The notes under the pieces are model-generated. The model ran no database searches. It was not told the origin of the DNA and worked only from the letters and a program-made list of their open reading frames with translations. Positions 38,115-48,125 of a DNA stretch of 64,000 nt are shown piece after piece. Source of the DNA: an uncultured Paracoccaceae bacterium (GTDB lineage Bacteria > Pseudomonadota > Alphaproteobacteria > Rhodobacterales > Rhodobacteraceae); contig CALSNT010000011.1 of the NCBI GenBank assembly GCA_943787785.1, positions 1 to 64,000 of the forward strand. The letters are read 5' to 3'. The position numbers were made by a program, and so were the translations under genes. Within the stretch, counting starts at the first letter, position 1, and each line of letters begins with the position of its first letter.

Positions 38115-39398
38115 GTGATTAGAACGGTAGGGCATAAGGCCTTTCGCCGGAGATCAAAGGCTGAAGAACCGGCAGAGCACCCAAAGGGCTTTGACGATTT
38201 TGAATTGCGCCTTGGTGACATCATGCGCGGCGAGCGTGCAACGATGGGCAAGTCGCTGCTGGACGTTCAGCGCGAATTAAAGATCAAAGCGGCCTATATC
38301 TCGGCCATTGAAAATTCTGACCCCACTGCATTCGAAATCCCAGGATTCGTAGCAGGTTACGTGCGATCTTACGCGCGTTACCTGAACCTTGATCCGGAAT
38401 GGGCATACAAGCTGTTCTGCGATGAAGGCAAGTTCCAGACGGCCCACGGCATGTCACCGGCGGCTTCTGGCCTGAGTAAGGCCGAAATCCCCGGCGGAAA
38501 GCCGCGAGTCGATCCTTTTTCCGACCCAAAAGCCTCGTTCGTGCCGAAAGCACCGTCATTCCTGTCACGAATCGAACCTGCGGCGGTCGGATCTGTCGCG
38601 GTACTCATCGCGCTCATCGGGCTGATCGGATATGGTGGGATGGCCGTCCTGACGGAAGTCCAGAAGGTCAGAATCGCACCCGTTGAACAAGCGCCTGTTG
38701 TGGTAACGGAACTTGATCCGATGGCCGGTTCACCTGAACCCGTGGCGTTCGAAGTTGATTCGTTGCCACCGTCAACGGGGTCCTTCGACCGCATTTATCG
38801 CCCAGGCGCATTGGATGTGCCGGTCATGACCGCGCGGGACGCGCCTATTGCGACCCTGGATCCGCGCGAAAACGGAGCTTTGGTCGATCAGCCGCGATTG
38901 GCGGCCGAACAGGGGCCGCGCAATGTGCCGCGTGTGACCAGCGAAGCTGCAACGCGCGAGTTTGCGGATTTGCGCCCGGATGCCGCGCCGCCTGAGGCGG
39001 AGGCTGCGGAGACGCCACAGGTTGTCGAGGACGCGCTGCCCGGCGTGGTTATGTTCGCCGTTCGGCCCGCTTGGGTGCGGGTCAAGTCGGCCACCGGCAC
39101 TGTGATCTTCGAGAAGGTTCTGGAACCTGGTGAAGAGTTTGCCCTACCCGCCACGGAAGAGCCTGCGACCCTGCGCACCGGCAATGCCGGGTCGGTTTAT
39201 TTCCTGGTTGGTGGCGAGACCTACGGCCCAGCGGGCGAGGGGCCTTCGATTGCGTCGAAAGTCGCGCTGGGACCTGAAGACTTGCGTGGAACTTACGCGG
39301 TCGCTGATCTGGAGGCGGACAGCGCCCTGAAGCAATACGCCGAGGCGCGCGCAGCAGCAGCTGCTGAAACGCCCACGATACCTGAGCCTGCCGAGTAA
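38115..39398 (+). CDS. RodZ-like helix-turn-helix membrane protein
   Basis: This protein of about 427 residues has a Cro/C1-type HTH near the N-terminus (GDIMRGERATMGKSLLDVQR, IKAAYISAIENSDPTAF, VAGYVRSYARYLNLD), one membrane helix (AVGSVAVLIALIGLIGYGGM, about 157-180), a Pro/Ala-rich periplasmic linker, and a C-terminal DUF4115 domain (FAVRPAWVRVKSATGTVIFE). This is the RodZ layout, a partner of MreB in cell shape. The GTG at 38115 with GGGGA upstream looks right. The RodZ-ispG gene order is common. Confidence 0.85.
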   Translation: MIRTVGHKAFRRRSKAEEPAEHPKGFDDFELRLGDIMRGERATMGKSLLDVQRELKIKAAYISAIENSDPTAFEIPGFVAGYVRSYARYLNLDPEWAYKLFCDEGKFQTAHGMSPAASGLSKAEIPGGKPRVDPFSDPKASFVPKAPSFLSRIEPAAVGSVAVLIALIGLIGYGGMAVLTEVQKVRIAPVEQAPVVVTELDPMAGSPEPVAFEVDSLPPSTGSFDRIYRPGALDVPVMTARDAPIATLDPRENGALVDQPRLAAEQGPRNVPRVTSEAATREFADLRPDAAPPEAEAAETPQVVEDALPGVVMFAVRPAWVRVKSATGTVIFEKVLEPGEEFALPATEEPATLRTGNAGSVYFLVGGETYGPAGEGPSIASKVALGPEDLRGTYAVADLEADSALKQYAEARAAAAAETPTIPEPAE

Positions 39399-39464
39399 AC
39401 CGGTCGCATTGCGCGCTCATGCGCGGGCCATTAGGTAAGGTCCGAACCCTCCAAGGTGCACCCC

Positions 39465-40586
39465 ATGTCGCTGAATCCGATTCGTCCCTGGCGCAATATT
39501 TATCGCCGCACATCTCGCCAGATAATGGTTGGCAACGTCCCTGTCGGTGGTGACGCTCCGATTTCCGTTCAGACGATGACGAACACCGATACCTCTGACG
39601 TGGCTGCTACGGTCGCTCAGGTACAAGCGGCGGCAGAGGCTGGCGCGGACATCGTACGCGTGTCGGTCCCGGACGAGGCATCCTCGAAGGCGTTGAAAGA
39701 GATCGTGCGCGAAAGTCCAGTGCCGATCGTGGCGGACATTCATTTCCACTATAAGCGCGGGATCGAAAGCGCGCTGGCAGGGGCCGCGTGTTTGCGGATC
39801 AATCCGGGAAACATCGGCGATGCCAAGCGGGTGGCCGAGGTGATCGCGGCGGCGCGCGATAACGGTTGTTCGATGCGGATCGGGGTGAACGCTGGCAGCC
39901 TGGAAAAGCATCTGTTGGAGAAATACGGAGAGCCATGCCCCGATGCGATGGTGGAAAGTGGCCTCGACCATATTCGCATTCTGCAGGACCACGATTTCCA
40001 CGAATTCAAGATCAGCGTGAAGGCCAGCGACGTGTTTATGGCGGCGGCTGCCTATCAGCAGTTGGCCGAGGCGACGGATGCGCCGATCCATCTTGGGATC
40101 ACCGAGGCTGGCGGGTTGATGACCGGCACGATCAAATCCGCCATCGGGCTGGGCAGCCTGCTGTGGATGGGGATCGGCGACACGATCCGGGTGAGCCTGA
40201 GTGCGGATCCCGTTGAAGAAGTAAAAGTCGGCTATGAAATCCTGAAGGCGCTGGGTCTGCGCCATCGCGGCGTCAACATCATCAGCTGCCCAAGCTGCGC
40301 GCGGCAGGGGTTCGACGTAATCAGGACGGTTGAAATGCTGGAGAAGCGGCTGGAGCACATCAAAACCCCGATGAGCCTGTCAATCATAGGCTGCGTGGTG
40401 AACGGCCCCGGAGAGGCGCTGATGACCGACGTTGGATTCACCGGCGGTGGCAAGGGCGCGGGTATGGTCTATCTGGCTGGACAGCAGAGCCATAAACTCG
40501 ACAATGATCAGATGGTCGACCACATCGTGCAACAGGTCGAAAAGCGCGCGGCTGAGATCGACGCGGCCGAGATGGCGGCGGAATAA
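39465..40586 (+). CDS. ispG: 4-hydroxy-3-methylbut-2-enyl diphosphate synthase
   Basis: IspG is a [4Fe-4S] enzyme of the MEP isoprenoid pathway that makes HMBPP from MEcPP. The 373 residues include RSQ-like [36 protein letters not shown], and the cluster cysteines in [14 protein letters not shown] and [12 protein letters not shown]. The ATG at 39465 follows AAGG; a GTG at 39456 is possible. dxr of the same pathway is 22 kb away in this window. Confidence 0.96.
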   Translation: MSLNPIRPWRNIYRRTSRQIMVGNVPVGGDAPISVQTMTNTDTSDVAATVAQVQAAAEAGADIVRVSVPDEASSKALKEIVRESPVPIVADIHFHYKRGIESALAGAACLRINPGNIGDAKRVAEVIAAARDNGCSMRIGVNAGSLEKHLLEKYGEPCPDAMVESGLDHIRILQDHDFHEFKISVKASDVFMAAAAYQQLAEATDAPIHLGITEAGGLMTGTIKSAIGLGSLLWMGIGDTIRVSLSADPVEEVKVGYEILKALGLRHRGVNIISCPSCARQGFDVIRTVEMLEKRLEHIKTPMSLSIIGCVVNGPGEALMTDVGFTGGGKGAGMVYLAGQQSHKLDNDQMVDHIVQQVEKRAAEIDAAEMAAE

Positions 40587-40591
40587 CCATC

Positions 40592-40621
40592 ATTGGTTCC
40601 GTAAATATCCCTTCCGGAGGC
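40592..40621 (+). repeat. Interspersed intergenic repeat, copy 2
   Basis: ATTGGTTCCGTAAATATCCC followed by TTCCGGAGGC, directly after the ispG stop. It matches 16699-16728 at all but a few positions. The following GGTTTTTCGAAGAAAAATCG can fold (TTTTTCG/CGAAAAA-like) and may act as a terminator. Confidence 0.6.
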
Positions 40622-40653
40622 TCGGTTTTTCGAAGAAAAATCGAAATCAAATC

Positions 40654-41793
40654 ATGAAGGCGTCGCGCCGCTCCGAAGTTGATCCCTTCATCGTCATGGA
40701 CGTCATGGAAGCCGCCCGTGCTGCCGAAGCTGCCGGACGCCGGATCATTCACATGGAGGTCGGCCAGCCCGGCACACCGGCACCGGCCATTGCGCGCAAA
40801 GCATTGGCCGCGGCGATGGAGGCTGGGCCATTGGGGTACACCGTCGCGCTGGGCCGGCCGGATTTACGTGCTCGGATCGCGCAGCTGTATCGCGACTGGC
40901 ACGGGATTGATCTGAACCCGGACCGGGTGATTGTGACGGCCGGGGCCTCTGGTGCCTTCCTTTTGGCATTCAGCGCGTTTTTTGACGCCGGTGACCGGGT
41001 CGCAGCGGGGTTGCCGGGTTATCCGTCTTATCGCCAAATTCTAAAGGCCCTGTCGTTGCAGCCGGTTGATATCGATACGACGGCAGAGAACCGGTTTCAG
41101 CCCGTGCCGGAACAACTGCCTGACGACATCGCTGGTTTGATAGTCGCCTCGCCCGCGAACCCGACCGGGACGATGCTGGACCAGCCCGCACTTGCGGCGC
41201 TGATCGGGGCGGCGCAAGACCGCGGGGCGGCGTTTATCTCGGACGAGATTTATCACGGCATCGACTATGACCGCGCGCCGGTCACCGCGCTGGCGGTCAG
41301 CGATGATGTCTGCGTGATCAACTCGTTCTCAAAGTACTTCTCGATGACCGGGTGGCGGATTGGCTGGATGGTTGTGCCAGAAGCGATAATCCGTACGGTG
41401 GAACGGCTTGCGCAGAATATGTTTATCTGTCCGCCCCATGCCAGCCAAGTCGCAGCCCTTGCTTCAATGGATGCAACACAGGAGCTGGAGGCGAATAAGG
41501 CCGTCTATGCCGAGAATCGCCGGCTGATGATCGAAGGCCTCCCGCGCGCCGGTTTCGCAAATTTCGCGCCGCCTGATGGAGCGTTTTACATCTATGCCGA
41601 TGTCTCAGACCTCACAGATGATGCGCTTGCGCTATCTCGCGAAATTCTGGATCGGGCAGGGGTGGCGGTGACGCCGGGCCTCGACTTTGATCCTCAGCGC
41701 GGCCATCGGACGCTGCGCTTTTCCTATGCGCGTTCCACGGCGGATATTGTCGAAGGTCTGGCGCGATTGGCAGACTGGCGCGCATCGCGCTGA
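40654..41793 (+). CDS. Class I/II PLP aminotransferase
   Basis: This 379-residue fold-type I aminotransferase has the start IHMEVGQPGTPAPAIARKAL, Asn and Asp PLP contacts (IVASPANPTGTM; FISDEIYHGIDY), the Schiff-base lysine in NSFSKYFSMTGWRIG, and the carboxylate-binding Arg in LRFSYARS. The substrate is not evident; aspartate or branched-chain/aromatic types share this form. The ATG at 40654 begins right at the homology. It is not clearly linked to ispG upstream or the amidase downstream. Confidence 0.9.
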   Translation: MKASRRSEVDPFIVMDVMEAARAAEAAGRRIIHMEVGQPGTPAPAIARKALAAAMEAGPLGYTVALGRPDLRARIAQLYRDWHGIDLNPDRVIVTAGASGAFLLAFSAFFDAGDRVAAGLPGYPSYRQILKALSLQPVDIDTTAENRFQPVPEQLPDDIAGLIVASPANPTGTMLDQPALAALIGAAQDRGAAFISDEIYHGIDYDRAPVTALAVSDDVCVINSFSKYFSMTGWRIGWMVVPEAIIRTVERLAQNMFICPPHASQVAALASMDATQELEANKAVYAENRRLMIEGLPRAGFANFAPPDGAFYIYADVSDLTDDALALSREILDRAGVAVTPGLDFDPQRGHRTLRFSYARSTADIVEGLARLADWRASR

Positions 41794-41853
41794 CGCAGGC
41801 GCTTTCAATCGAATCCTTAACCCGCTACACCGAAAAGAAAACGGTGGACGACT

Positions 41854-43038
41854 TTGAGCAGTCCTCGCAATCTATTGATCGTATTGGCCGCGTTGATGCA
41901 AATCAGCGCGCCCATTGCCGCATCCGCACAGGAAGATCTGGCGCGACTGGACCCGGCGACCTCGACGGTCCGTGATCTTGGGCGGCGCTCGGAAGTGACG
42001 CTGGGATTAAGCGCGCCGGTTCCGTGGCGGCTAGAGCTTCGTAGTGGCCCCCCACGATTGCTGCTTGATTTTCAAGGGCTTGACTTGGGTGCGTCTGGTC
42101 AGGCCGCCCTGCAGATCAGCGACACGATCGCATCGGTGCGGGCCGGACAGGGTGACGATGAATGGGCGCGACTGGTTCTGGAGCTGGCGCGTCCGATGGA
42201 GGTGACATCGGCGGCGATGGACACATCCGGCGCCGCACCTTCGCTGAACCTCACTCTGCGCCAGACGAGTGCCGAAGCATTTGCAGCGGCAGCCTCGCAC
42301 GATGCCGAGGGGGACACCGATACCGAAGCCGTCAACTTGCCGTTCCGTGTCGTCATTGACCCTGGCCATGGTGGTGTCGATCCTGGCGCCGAGGCAGGCA
42401 ATGTCAATGAAGCCGATCTGATGCTGATCTTCGCGCAGGAACTGAGAGAGGTTCTGGCCGAGGCGGGAATCGAGGCAGTTCTGACGCGCGAAGCGGACGA
42501 ATTCGTCTCACTTGAAGCGCGGGTCCGCATTGCGCGCCGTGCAGGGGCGGGTTTGTTTATCTCGCTCCACGCTGACGCGCTGGAAGAGGGCAGCGCGTCC
42601 GGTGCGACTGTTTATACGCTTGCGGATGAAGCGGTGGATGAAGCGACACAAAAACTGACCGAGCGTCATGAGGCCGGTGACCTGCTGGGAGGTGTGGACC
42701 TGCAGGGCGGTGGAGACGAATTGGCGCGGGTGCTTGTTGATATTGCGCGTACCGAAACCCGGCCACGCACCCATGCACTGGCGGATGCGTTGGTGGGTGC
42801 AATCGGCGATCAGGTTGGCGGCCTTTACAAGCAGCCGCTGCGGACGGCGGATTTTTCGGTTCTGAAATCACCCGACATTCCGGCGGTGCTGGTCGAGCTT
42901 GGATTCCTATCGAACGCACGCGATTTGAAACGAATCAAATCGGCAGAGTGGCGTGCGAAAATGCAGGGAGCCCTGCGCGATGGGATTATCGAGTGGCGTA
43001 GCGAGGATGCGCTAAGGACCGCGTTACGGCGGCAGTAG
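41854..43038 (+). CDS. N-acetylmuramoyl-L-alanine amidase (AmiC-like)
   Basis: This 394-residue periplasmic zinc amidase cuts the peptide stem from peptidoglycan during cell separation. Signal peptide (LLIVLAALMQISAPIAASAQ), AMIN-like targeting domain (about 35-140), and Amidase_3 catalytic domain: VIDPGHGGVDPGAEAG (His), NEADLMLIFA (Glu), LFISLHADAL (His) and AVLVELGFLSN (catalytic Glu). The start is TTG at 41854 with GGTGGA upstream. The PBP gene follows after an opposing methyltransferase, so the two are neighbours but not one operon. Confidence 0.93.
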   Translation: MSSPRNLLIVLAALMQISAPIAASAQEDLARLDPATSTVRDLGRRSEVTLGLSAPVPWRLELRSGPPRLLLDFQGLDLGASGQAALQISDTIASVRAGQGDDEWARLVLELARPMEVTSAAMDTSGAAPSLNLTLRQTSAEAFAAAASHDAEGDTDTEAVNLPFRVVIDPGHGGVDPGAEAGNVNEADLMLIFAQELREVLAEAGIEAVLTREADEFVSLEARVRIARRAGAGLFISLHADALEEGSASGATVYTLADEAVDEATQKLTERHEAGDLLGGVDLQGGGDELARVLVDIARTETRPRTHALADALVGAIGDQVGGLYKQPLRTADFSVLKSPDIPAVLVELGFLSNARDLKRIKSAEWRAKMQGALRDGIIEWRSEDALRTALRRQ

Positions 43039-43168
43039 CAGCAGATTTGGCCTTGCGCTGTCGTTGACGGAGTAGCGCTCCTACGCCCTCAGACTAGTGC
43101 CAGCTCTAAACAGGTCCTCACATGCTATGAAAGTCTGATCGCGGCCAATTACACCAACCGCAACCGGC

Positions 43169-43792
43169 TCAGTCGTCAGTCCGGGGCCGGAACCGGGCGA
43201 GCCATACTGAATGCCCGCGACAGGCCGGGTCTTCCGGGGTGAAAGCAATAACCTCGAAACCGTTCTCATTCAGCAGCTTGGTATAGTCCTTCGGGTCCAG
43301 ACTGGCGTGGTAGACCGGCTTGCCTTCGACCCGGCCAATGCGTTCACCTTCTTCGGGACCGGACGTGAACATCAGCGCCGCCCGCGGGTTGGCGTGGGCT
43401 GCAAACACCGGGAACATGGCGCGCTGGTCGGCGCGGCTGAGATGGAAAAAACTGTTCCAGGCAAGAATCATGTCAAATGTCTCGCCCAGGTCCAGCCCCC
43501 GCATGTCTGCCCGGATCACGCGCGCGTCCGGCAGACTGGCCTTAAACATTGCCACCATTGCCTGAGCGCCATCGACACCGGTGACCTGTGCGCGTCGATC
43601 CTTCAGATAGGCCGCAATCGGCTGTCCCGAACCGCAACCAAGATCAAGCGCACGCCGACCTGGCGCATAGGACAGCATCCGATCCAGCCAGCGACGTTCG
43701 AACAGGGTCCGATCCCGGCGGATAGCCCAGCTTCGACCTACCCGGTCATAGGTTTCGAGTATCGCGTCGGGGGAGGAATCGGTCGTTTTCAT
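43169..43792 (-). CDS. Class I SAM-dependent methyltransferase
   Basis: This 207-residue Rossmann-fold methyltransferase has motif I ALDLGCGSGQPIAAYL, the acidic end of strand 2 VTGVDGAQAMVAMF, and motif IV MILAWNSFFHLSRADQ. The substrate is unknown; the TYDRVG start pattern resembles small-molecule methyltransferases. I chose the ATG at 43792, where homology begins, over the longer frame to 43939, which would collide with the PBP promoter region. Confidence 0.85.
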   Translation of the reverse strand: MKTTDSSPDAILETYDRVGRSWAIRRDRTLFERRWLDRMLSYAPGRRALDLGCGSGQPIAAYLKDRRAQVTGVDGAQAMVAMFKASLPDARVIRADMRGLDLGETFDMILAWNSFFHLSRADQRAMFPVFAAHANPRAALMFTSGPEEGERIGRVEGKPVYHASLDPKDYTKLLNENGFEVIAFTPEDPACRGHSVWLARFRPRTDD

Positions 43793-43930
43793 ACCCTCTG
43801 AAGTGACGCGACACTGCGCCCCTCGCAAGGGTTGACTTAATTGCGCCTCAGACACCGGCGAAAGCTCGCCGCATTTGGCAAAATCCGGCTTTTGACCCTG
43901 CCAACGGGCGGGCGTATACGGAGGCAGGTA

Positions 43931-46510
43931 ATGTGCCATTGGGGGCAGTGTTTAGTGACTCGTTTTGTTTTGTCGTTTTTGGGGGCCGTATTCAGTTGGC
44001 TGACCCTTGGTGGTCTGTCTGCAGTGGTTGGTATTGGCGCGATCTTCTGGATTTACGGTCGTGATCTGCCGAATCACGAGACCCTGTCGCAATATACTCC
44101 GCCGACAATCAGCCGGATTTATTCCGGCGAAGGGCGTATCATTGACGAATTCGCGACCGAGCGGCGATTGTTTGCCCCTGCAAATGAGATCCCCGATTTG
44201 GTCAAGCAGGCGTTCATCTCCGCCGAGGATAAGAACTTCTATGTCCACAGAGGCTACGACATGCGTGGCATCGCGGCGGCGGCCGTGGATGCAGCACGCG
44301 GAGGGCGCATCCGCGGTGCATCGACAATAACTCAACAGGTAATGAAGAATTTCCTGCTGGGTGGCGAGCGCCGGGCCGAGCGAAAGATCAAGGAATTGAT
44401 TCTGGCAACCCGGATCGAAAAGACGCTGAGCAAGGAAGAAATTCTTGAGCTCTATCTGAACGAGATTGATCTGGGCGAGCGCAGCTTTGGCGTTGCCGCC
44501 GCGGCGCAGGTTTACTTCAACAAACCACTCTCTGATCTGGACGCGGCTGAGGTCGCCTATCTGGCGATTCTGCCCAAAGCGCCCTACGGCTATCATCCTG
44601 TAGATGATCAGGAAAAGGCGATTCGGCGGCGCAACTTTGTGCTGCGCGAGATGCTGGAGAACGGCTATATCGACCGGGTGACGTATGACGTCGCACGGGT
44701 TTCACCTCTGCGAACGGTTCAGAACGGCGATTATACCGCATTCAAGGCGAACTTGCCGCCGCGTGATTACTTCACCGACGAAATTCGCCGGCAGTTGAGC
44801 CAGGATTTCGGGGAAGGTGAGTTTTTTGCCGGTGGCCTGACCGTGCGTGCGACGCTGGAGCCGGAGATGCAGGCGGCGGCGGCAAGCGCACTGCGGCGCG
44901 GGCTGGAGCGATTTGATCGGGATCGGGGTGTCTGGCGCGGTACCGGACTAAAACTTCCAGAAGACAGCCTAGGTCCCGAGGAAGTCTGGCGCCCTGCACT
45001 TGCCGAAGTTGATATCGCCCGAGACGTTCAGGGTTGGTATCCGGCGGTGGTCCTTCAGGTTGGGAATTCATCGGCCCGGATAGGGATCGAGGGGGTCGAA
45101 AACGACGAAGACGGTCACTGGATTCCGGCCGAGGATGTAAAGTGGGCCCGCAAGCTGGGGGCGGACGGCAAGTTGGGCGACGCAGCTGTGCGCGCGGGCG
45201 ACCTTCTGGAATTGGGCGATGTGGTTCATGTGCGTCGGATGACGCGCGACAGCGATGGTTCGTTTATGCGTTGGACCCTTAGGCAAATCCCCGAGGTTCA
45301 GGGCGGCTTTATGGCGATGGACGTGAACACCGGGCGCGTCCTGGCCGTCCAGGGTGGTTTTTCCTACCAGGCCAGCAGCTTTAATCGCGCGACACAGGCG
45401 GCGCGACAGCCGGGATCGTCGTTCAAACCGTTTGTATTCGCGGCCGCGCTCGACAGTGGGTTTTCGCCAGCGACAATCATCGTGGACGCACCGATCGAGA
45501 TTAATACCGGTGACAGGATTTGGCGTCCGAAGAACGCGACCAACAAGTACTATGGGCCGACTCCGCTCAGAACCGGGATCGAGTGGTCGCGCAACCTGAT
45601 GACGATCCGACTGGCGCAGGAAGTTGGCATTGATACCGTTGCGCAATACGCGGAACGTTTTGGTGTCTATGACAACATGGGCCGGTTTCTTGCCAATGCG
45701 TTGGGTTCCGAAGAAACGACGCTGTACCAGATGGTTGCGGCGTACGCGATGTTCGCGAATGGCGGTGAGCGTGTCGAACCGACGCTGGTCGACCGGGTTC
45801 AGGACCGCTGGGGCCGCACGGTATTTCGCCACGACCAGCGAGAATGTACCGACTGTCAGGCAGCCATACTGGAACCCGGCAAGGCACCCCGCATTCTGTC
45901 TAACCGTACACGGGTTATGGATGCTGTGACGGCGTATCAACTGACGTCAATGATGAAGGGCGTCGTTGATGTCGGGACCGCCTCGAAATATGTGAATTTG
46001 CCTGTGCCGATCGCCGGGAAAACCGGCACAACGAATGATGCCAAGGACGTCTGGTTTGTCGGGTTCTCATCGAACATCGTTGCCGGGTGTTACATCGGCT
46101 ATGACACGCCGCGCTCATTGGGCAACAAGGCTGGTGGCGGCAGCACATGCGGGCCCGTGTTCCAGTCATTCATGAGCAAGGCGATTAAGAAATACGGCGG
46201 TGGACCCTTCGCGGTTCCCGAAGGCGGCCGGTTCATCAAGATTGACCGCTACACTGGAGCCCGGCTGCCGGATGATGCAGAAGGCCCCGGCGTCGTTGCG
46301 GAGTATTTCCGTGACGGTGAAGAACCGATCTTTGGCATTACCTTTGACGGCGGCTTCGCGATGGGCACCAACCTGCCGCTGTTCTCGGCGGGCGAGGGCG
46401 ACGGCTTTGACGCCTACGCTAGCGAGGAAATCCTGACCTCGGACGGGCGTGTCACGACAATCCCGAAAAAAGCAGATTTCGGATCCATCTCGTCTGGTGG
46501 TCTCTACTGA
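43931..46510 (+). CDS. mrcA: Class A penicillin-binding protein 1A
   Basis: This 859-residue bifunctional peptidoglycan synthase has an N-terminal anchor ([20 protein letters not shown]), a GT51 glycosyltransferase with [18 protein letters not shown] and [18 protein letters not shown], an OB-like insert, and a transpeptidase with SSFKPF (Ser nucleophile, about residue 496), EWSRNLM (SxN) and [15 protein letters not shown] (KTG). The ATG at 43931 has GGAGG 6 bases upstream. prfB follows after 62 bases. Confidence 0.95.
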   Translation: MCHWGQCLVTRFVLSFLGAVFSWLTLGGLSAVVGIGAIFWIYGRDLPNHETLSQYTPPTISRIYSGEGRIIDEFATERRLFAPANEIPDLVKQAFISAEDKNFYVHRGYDMRGIAAAAVDAARGGRIRGASTITQQVMKNFLLGGERRAERKIKELILATRIEKTLSKEEILELYLNEIDLGERSFGVAAAAQVYFNKPLSDLDAAEVAYLAILPKAPYGYHPVDDQEKAIRRRNFVLREMLENGYIDRVTYDVARVSPLRTVQNGDYTAFKANLPPRDYFTDEIRRQLSQDFGEGEFFAGGLTVRATLEPEMQAAAASALRRGLERFDRDRGVWRGTGLKLPEDSLGPEEVWRPALAEVDIARDVQGWYPAVVLQVGNSSARIGIEGVENDEDGHWIPAEDVKWARKLGADGKLGDAAVRAGDLLELGDVVHVRRMTRDSDGSFMRWTLRQIPEVQGGFMAMDVNTGRVLAVQGGFSYQASSFNRATQAARQPGSSFKPFVFAAALDSGFSPATIIVDAPIEINTGDRIWRPKNATNKYYGPTPLRTGIEWSRNLMTIRLAQEVGIDTVAQYAERFGVYDNMGRFLANALGSEETTLYQMVAAYAMFANGGERVEPTLVDRVQDRWGRTVFRHDQRECTDCQAAILEPGKAPRILSNRTRVMDAVTAYQLTSMMKGVVDVGTASKYVNLPVPIAGKTGTTNDAKDVWFVGFSSNIVAGCYIGYDTPRSLGNKAGGGSTCGPVFQSFMSKAIKKYGGGPFAVPEGGRFIKIDRYTGARLPDDAEGPGVVAEYFRDGEEPIFGITFDGGFAMGTNLPLFSAGEGDGFDAYASEEILTSDGRVTTIPKKADFGSISSGGLY

Positions 46511-46572
46511 TCTTGCTGCTGCCTTTGCGGGCTGGTATCCCCGCCCGGTTGCAATTGGAGCAGGTTTGGCAG

Positions 46573-47700
46573 ATGCGCGCAGAAGCGGAAAAATCGGTTG
46601 AGGCGATTGAGAAATCGCTAACCTTGCTGCGTCAGCGCATGGATTGGGAAACGGCACCGCACCGGTTGGAAGAATTCAACGCGCGGGTGGAAGATCCGAC
46701 CCTGTGGGACGATCCGGACCGCGCCCAAAAACTGATGCGCGACCGTCAGATTCTGGTCGACGCGATTGAGCGTACGAGCGGTATGGCGCAGGAACTCTCT
46801 GACAGTGTTGAGTTGATCGAGTTGGGCGAGATGGAGGACGACGCCGAGGTCGTCTCCGAAGCCGAAGCCGCGCTGAAAGCGCTTGCGGATCGTGCTGCCG
46901 CTGCCGAGATCGAAGCCTTGCTGAACGGTGAGGCGGACGCCAACGATACGTTCCTCGAGATCAATTCGGGTGCCGGCGGGACTGAGTCGTGTGACTGGGC
47001 CTCGATGCTCGCGCGGATGTATCTGCGCTGGGCCGAAAAACGCGGCTATAAGGTCGAATTGCAGTCGGAAAGCCCCGGTGAAGAGGCGGGGATCAAGTCC
47101 GCCGCCTACAAGATTTCCGGGCACAACGCCTATGGCTGGCTGAAATCCGAAAGCGGCGTGCACCGGCTGGTGCGGATCAGCCCCTATGATTCAGCGGCGC
47201 GGCGGCACACCTCGTTTTCGTCCGTCTGGGTTTATCCCGTCGTCGATGACAACATCGAGATTGACGTGAACCCATCGGACATCCGCATCGATACCTACCG
47301 GTCGTCCGGGGCCGGTGGTCAGCATGTGAATACGACGGATTCTGCCGTGCGCATCACCCACGAACCAACCGGGATTGTGGTGACCAGCTCCGAGAAATCC
47401 CAGCACCAGAACCGCGATATCGCGATGAAGGCGCTGAAGTCGCGGCTTTACCAGATGGAGCTGGACCGCAGGAATGCCGCCATCACCGAAGCGCATGAAA
47501 ATAAAGGCGATGCAGGCTGGGGTAACCAGATCCGGTCCTACGTTCTGCACCCCTATCAGATGGTCAAAGACCTACGCACCAACTACGAAACCAGCGACAC
47601 GCAGGGGGTATTGGACGGCGACCTGGATGCCTTTATGGCCGCGACACTGGCGATGGATGTGTCGGGTAAATCACGGGCTGAGGCGCAGGGCGAGGGTTAG
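46573..47700 (+). CDS. prfB: Peptide chain release factor 2
   Basis: RF2 ends translation at UAA and UGA. The 375 residues have the GGQ motif ([20 protein letters not shown]) and the codon-recognition tripeptide as SPY ([16 protein letters not shown]) where E. coli has SPF. The 5' end shows no in-frame UGA or programmed +1 frameshift, unlike E. coli prfB. The ATG at 46573 is chosen by homology with a GGAGCAGG-like site upstream. It lies closely behind the PBP gene and may share its transcript. Confidence 0.96.
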   Translation: MRAEAEKSVEAIEKSLTLLRQRMDWETAPHRLEEFNARVEDPTLWDDPDRAQKLMRDRQILVDAIERTSGMAQELSDSVELIELGEMEDDAEVVSEAEAALKALADRAAAAEIEALLNGEADANDTFLEINSGAGGTESCDWASMLARMYLRWAEKRGYKVELQSESPGEEAGIKSAAYKISGHNAYGWLKSESGVHRLVRISPYDSAARRHTSFSSVWVYPVVDDNIEIDVNPSDIRIDTYRSSGAGGQHVNTTDSAVRITHEPTGIVVTSSEKSQHQNRDIAMKALKSRLYQMELDRRNAAITEAHENKGDAGWGNQIRSYVLHPYQMVKDLRTNYETSDTQGVLDGDLDAFMAATLAMDVSGKSRAEAQGEG

Positions 47701-47704
47701 CGGA

Positions 47705-47998
47705 TCACTCTACCAGATCGTAGTGTTTGATCGAGCGAGACTCCACCAGCTCGTCTTCAGCCGGGTCGATGTGAGGCGTTGTATAGTCGTCACCAACAAA
47801 GGCCTTAAGCGCCTCCAGGCTTTCCCAAACCATCACGAAGCTGAACTCGCGCGGGCTGTCCGAACGGGGCGCGCCGGGCAGTACCTGCACAATTCCCTTT
47901 GTTCCCCGCATCAATGGGATGCCGGTTTCGTGAAAGAACCAGGCGAATGCGGCCTCTTTCCCAGGCCGTGTCGTTACTTGAAATATACGCATTATCAT
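47705..47998 (-). CDS. Antibiotic biosynthesis monooxygenase (ABM)-like protein
   Basis: This 97-residue dimeric alpha-beta barrel type protein reads MRIFQVTTRPGKEAAFAWFF at the start and SFVMVWESLEALKAFVGDDY in the middle, the ABM/DUF1330-like pattern. Such proteins may be cofactor-free oxygenases or heme-binding proteins; I cannot tell which. It converges on prfB with 4 bases between stops. Confidence 0.75.
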   Translation of the reverse strand: MIMRIFQVTTRPGKEAAFAWFFHETGIPLMRGTKGIVQVLPGAPRSDSPREFSFVMVWESLEALKAFVGDDYTTPHIDPAEDELVESRSIKHYDLVE

Positions 47999-48125
47999 TT
48001 AGTTGCCTCCCTCTTCGGAGGTAACTTGCCTGCGATACCCTGCCTGCGGCCCGGCCGACTTTCACTGGTCTGGCGGCACGCGCGCATGTTGTATCACAAT
48101 GGCGGTAATGATCCAAAAAAGGCTT

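Noticed and set aside
43793-43939. Longer start for the methyltransferase
   Set aside because: The extra 49 residues do not look like the family and would overlap the promoter and ribosome-binding site of the PBP gene.
46573-46660. Programmed +1 frameshift at the start of prfB
   Set aside because: The frame is open from the ATG with no early in-frame UGA, so the E. coli-type autoregulation is absent here.
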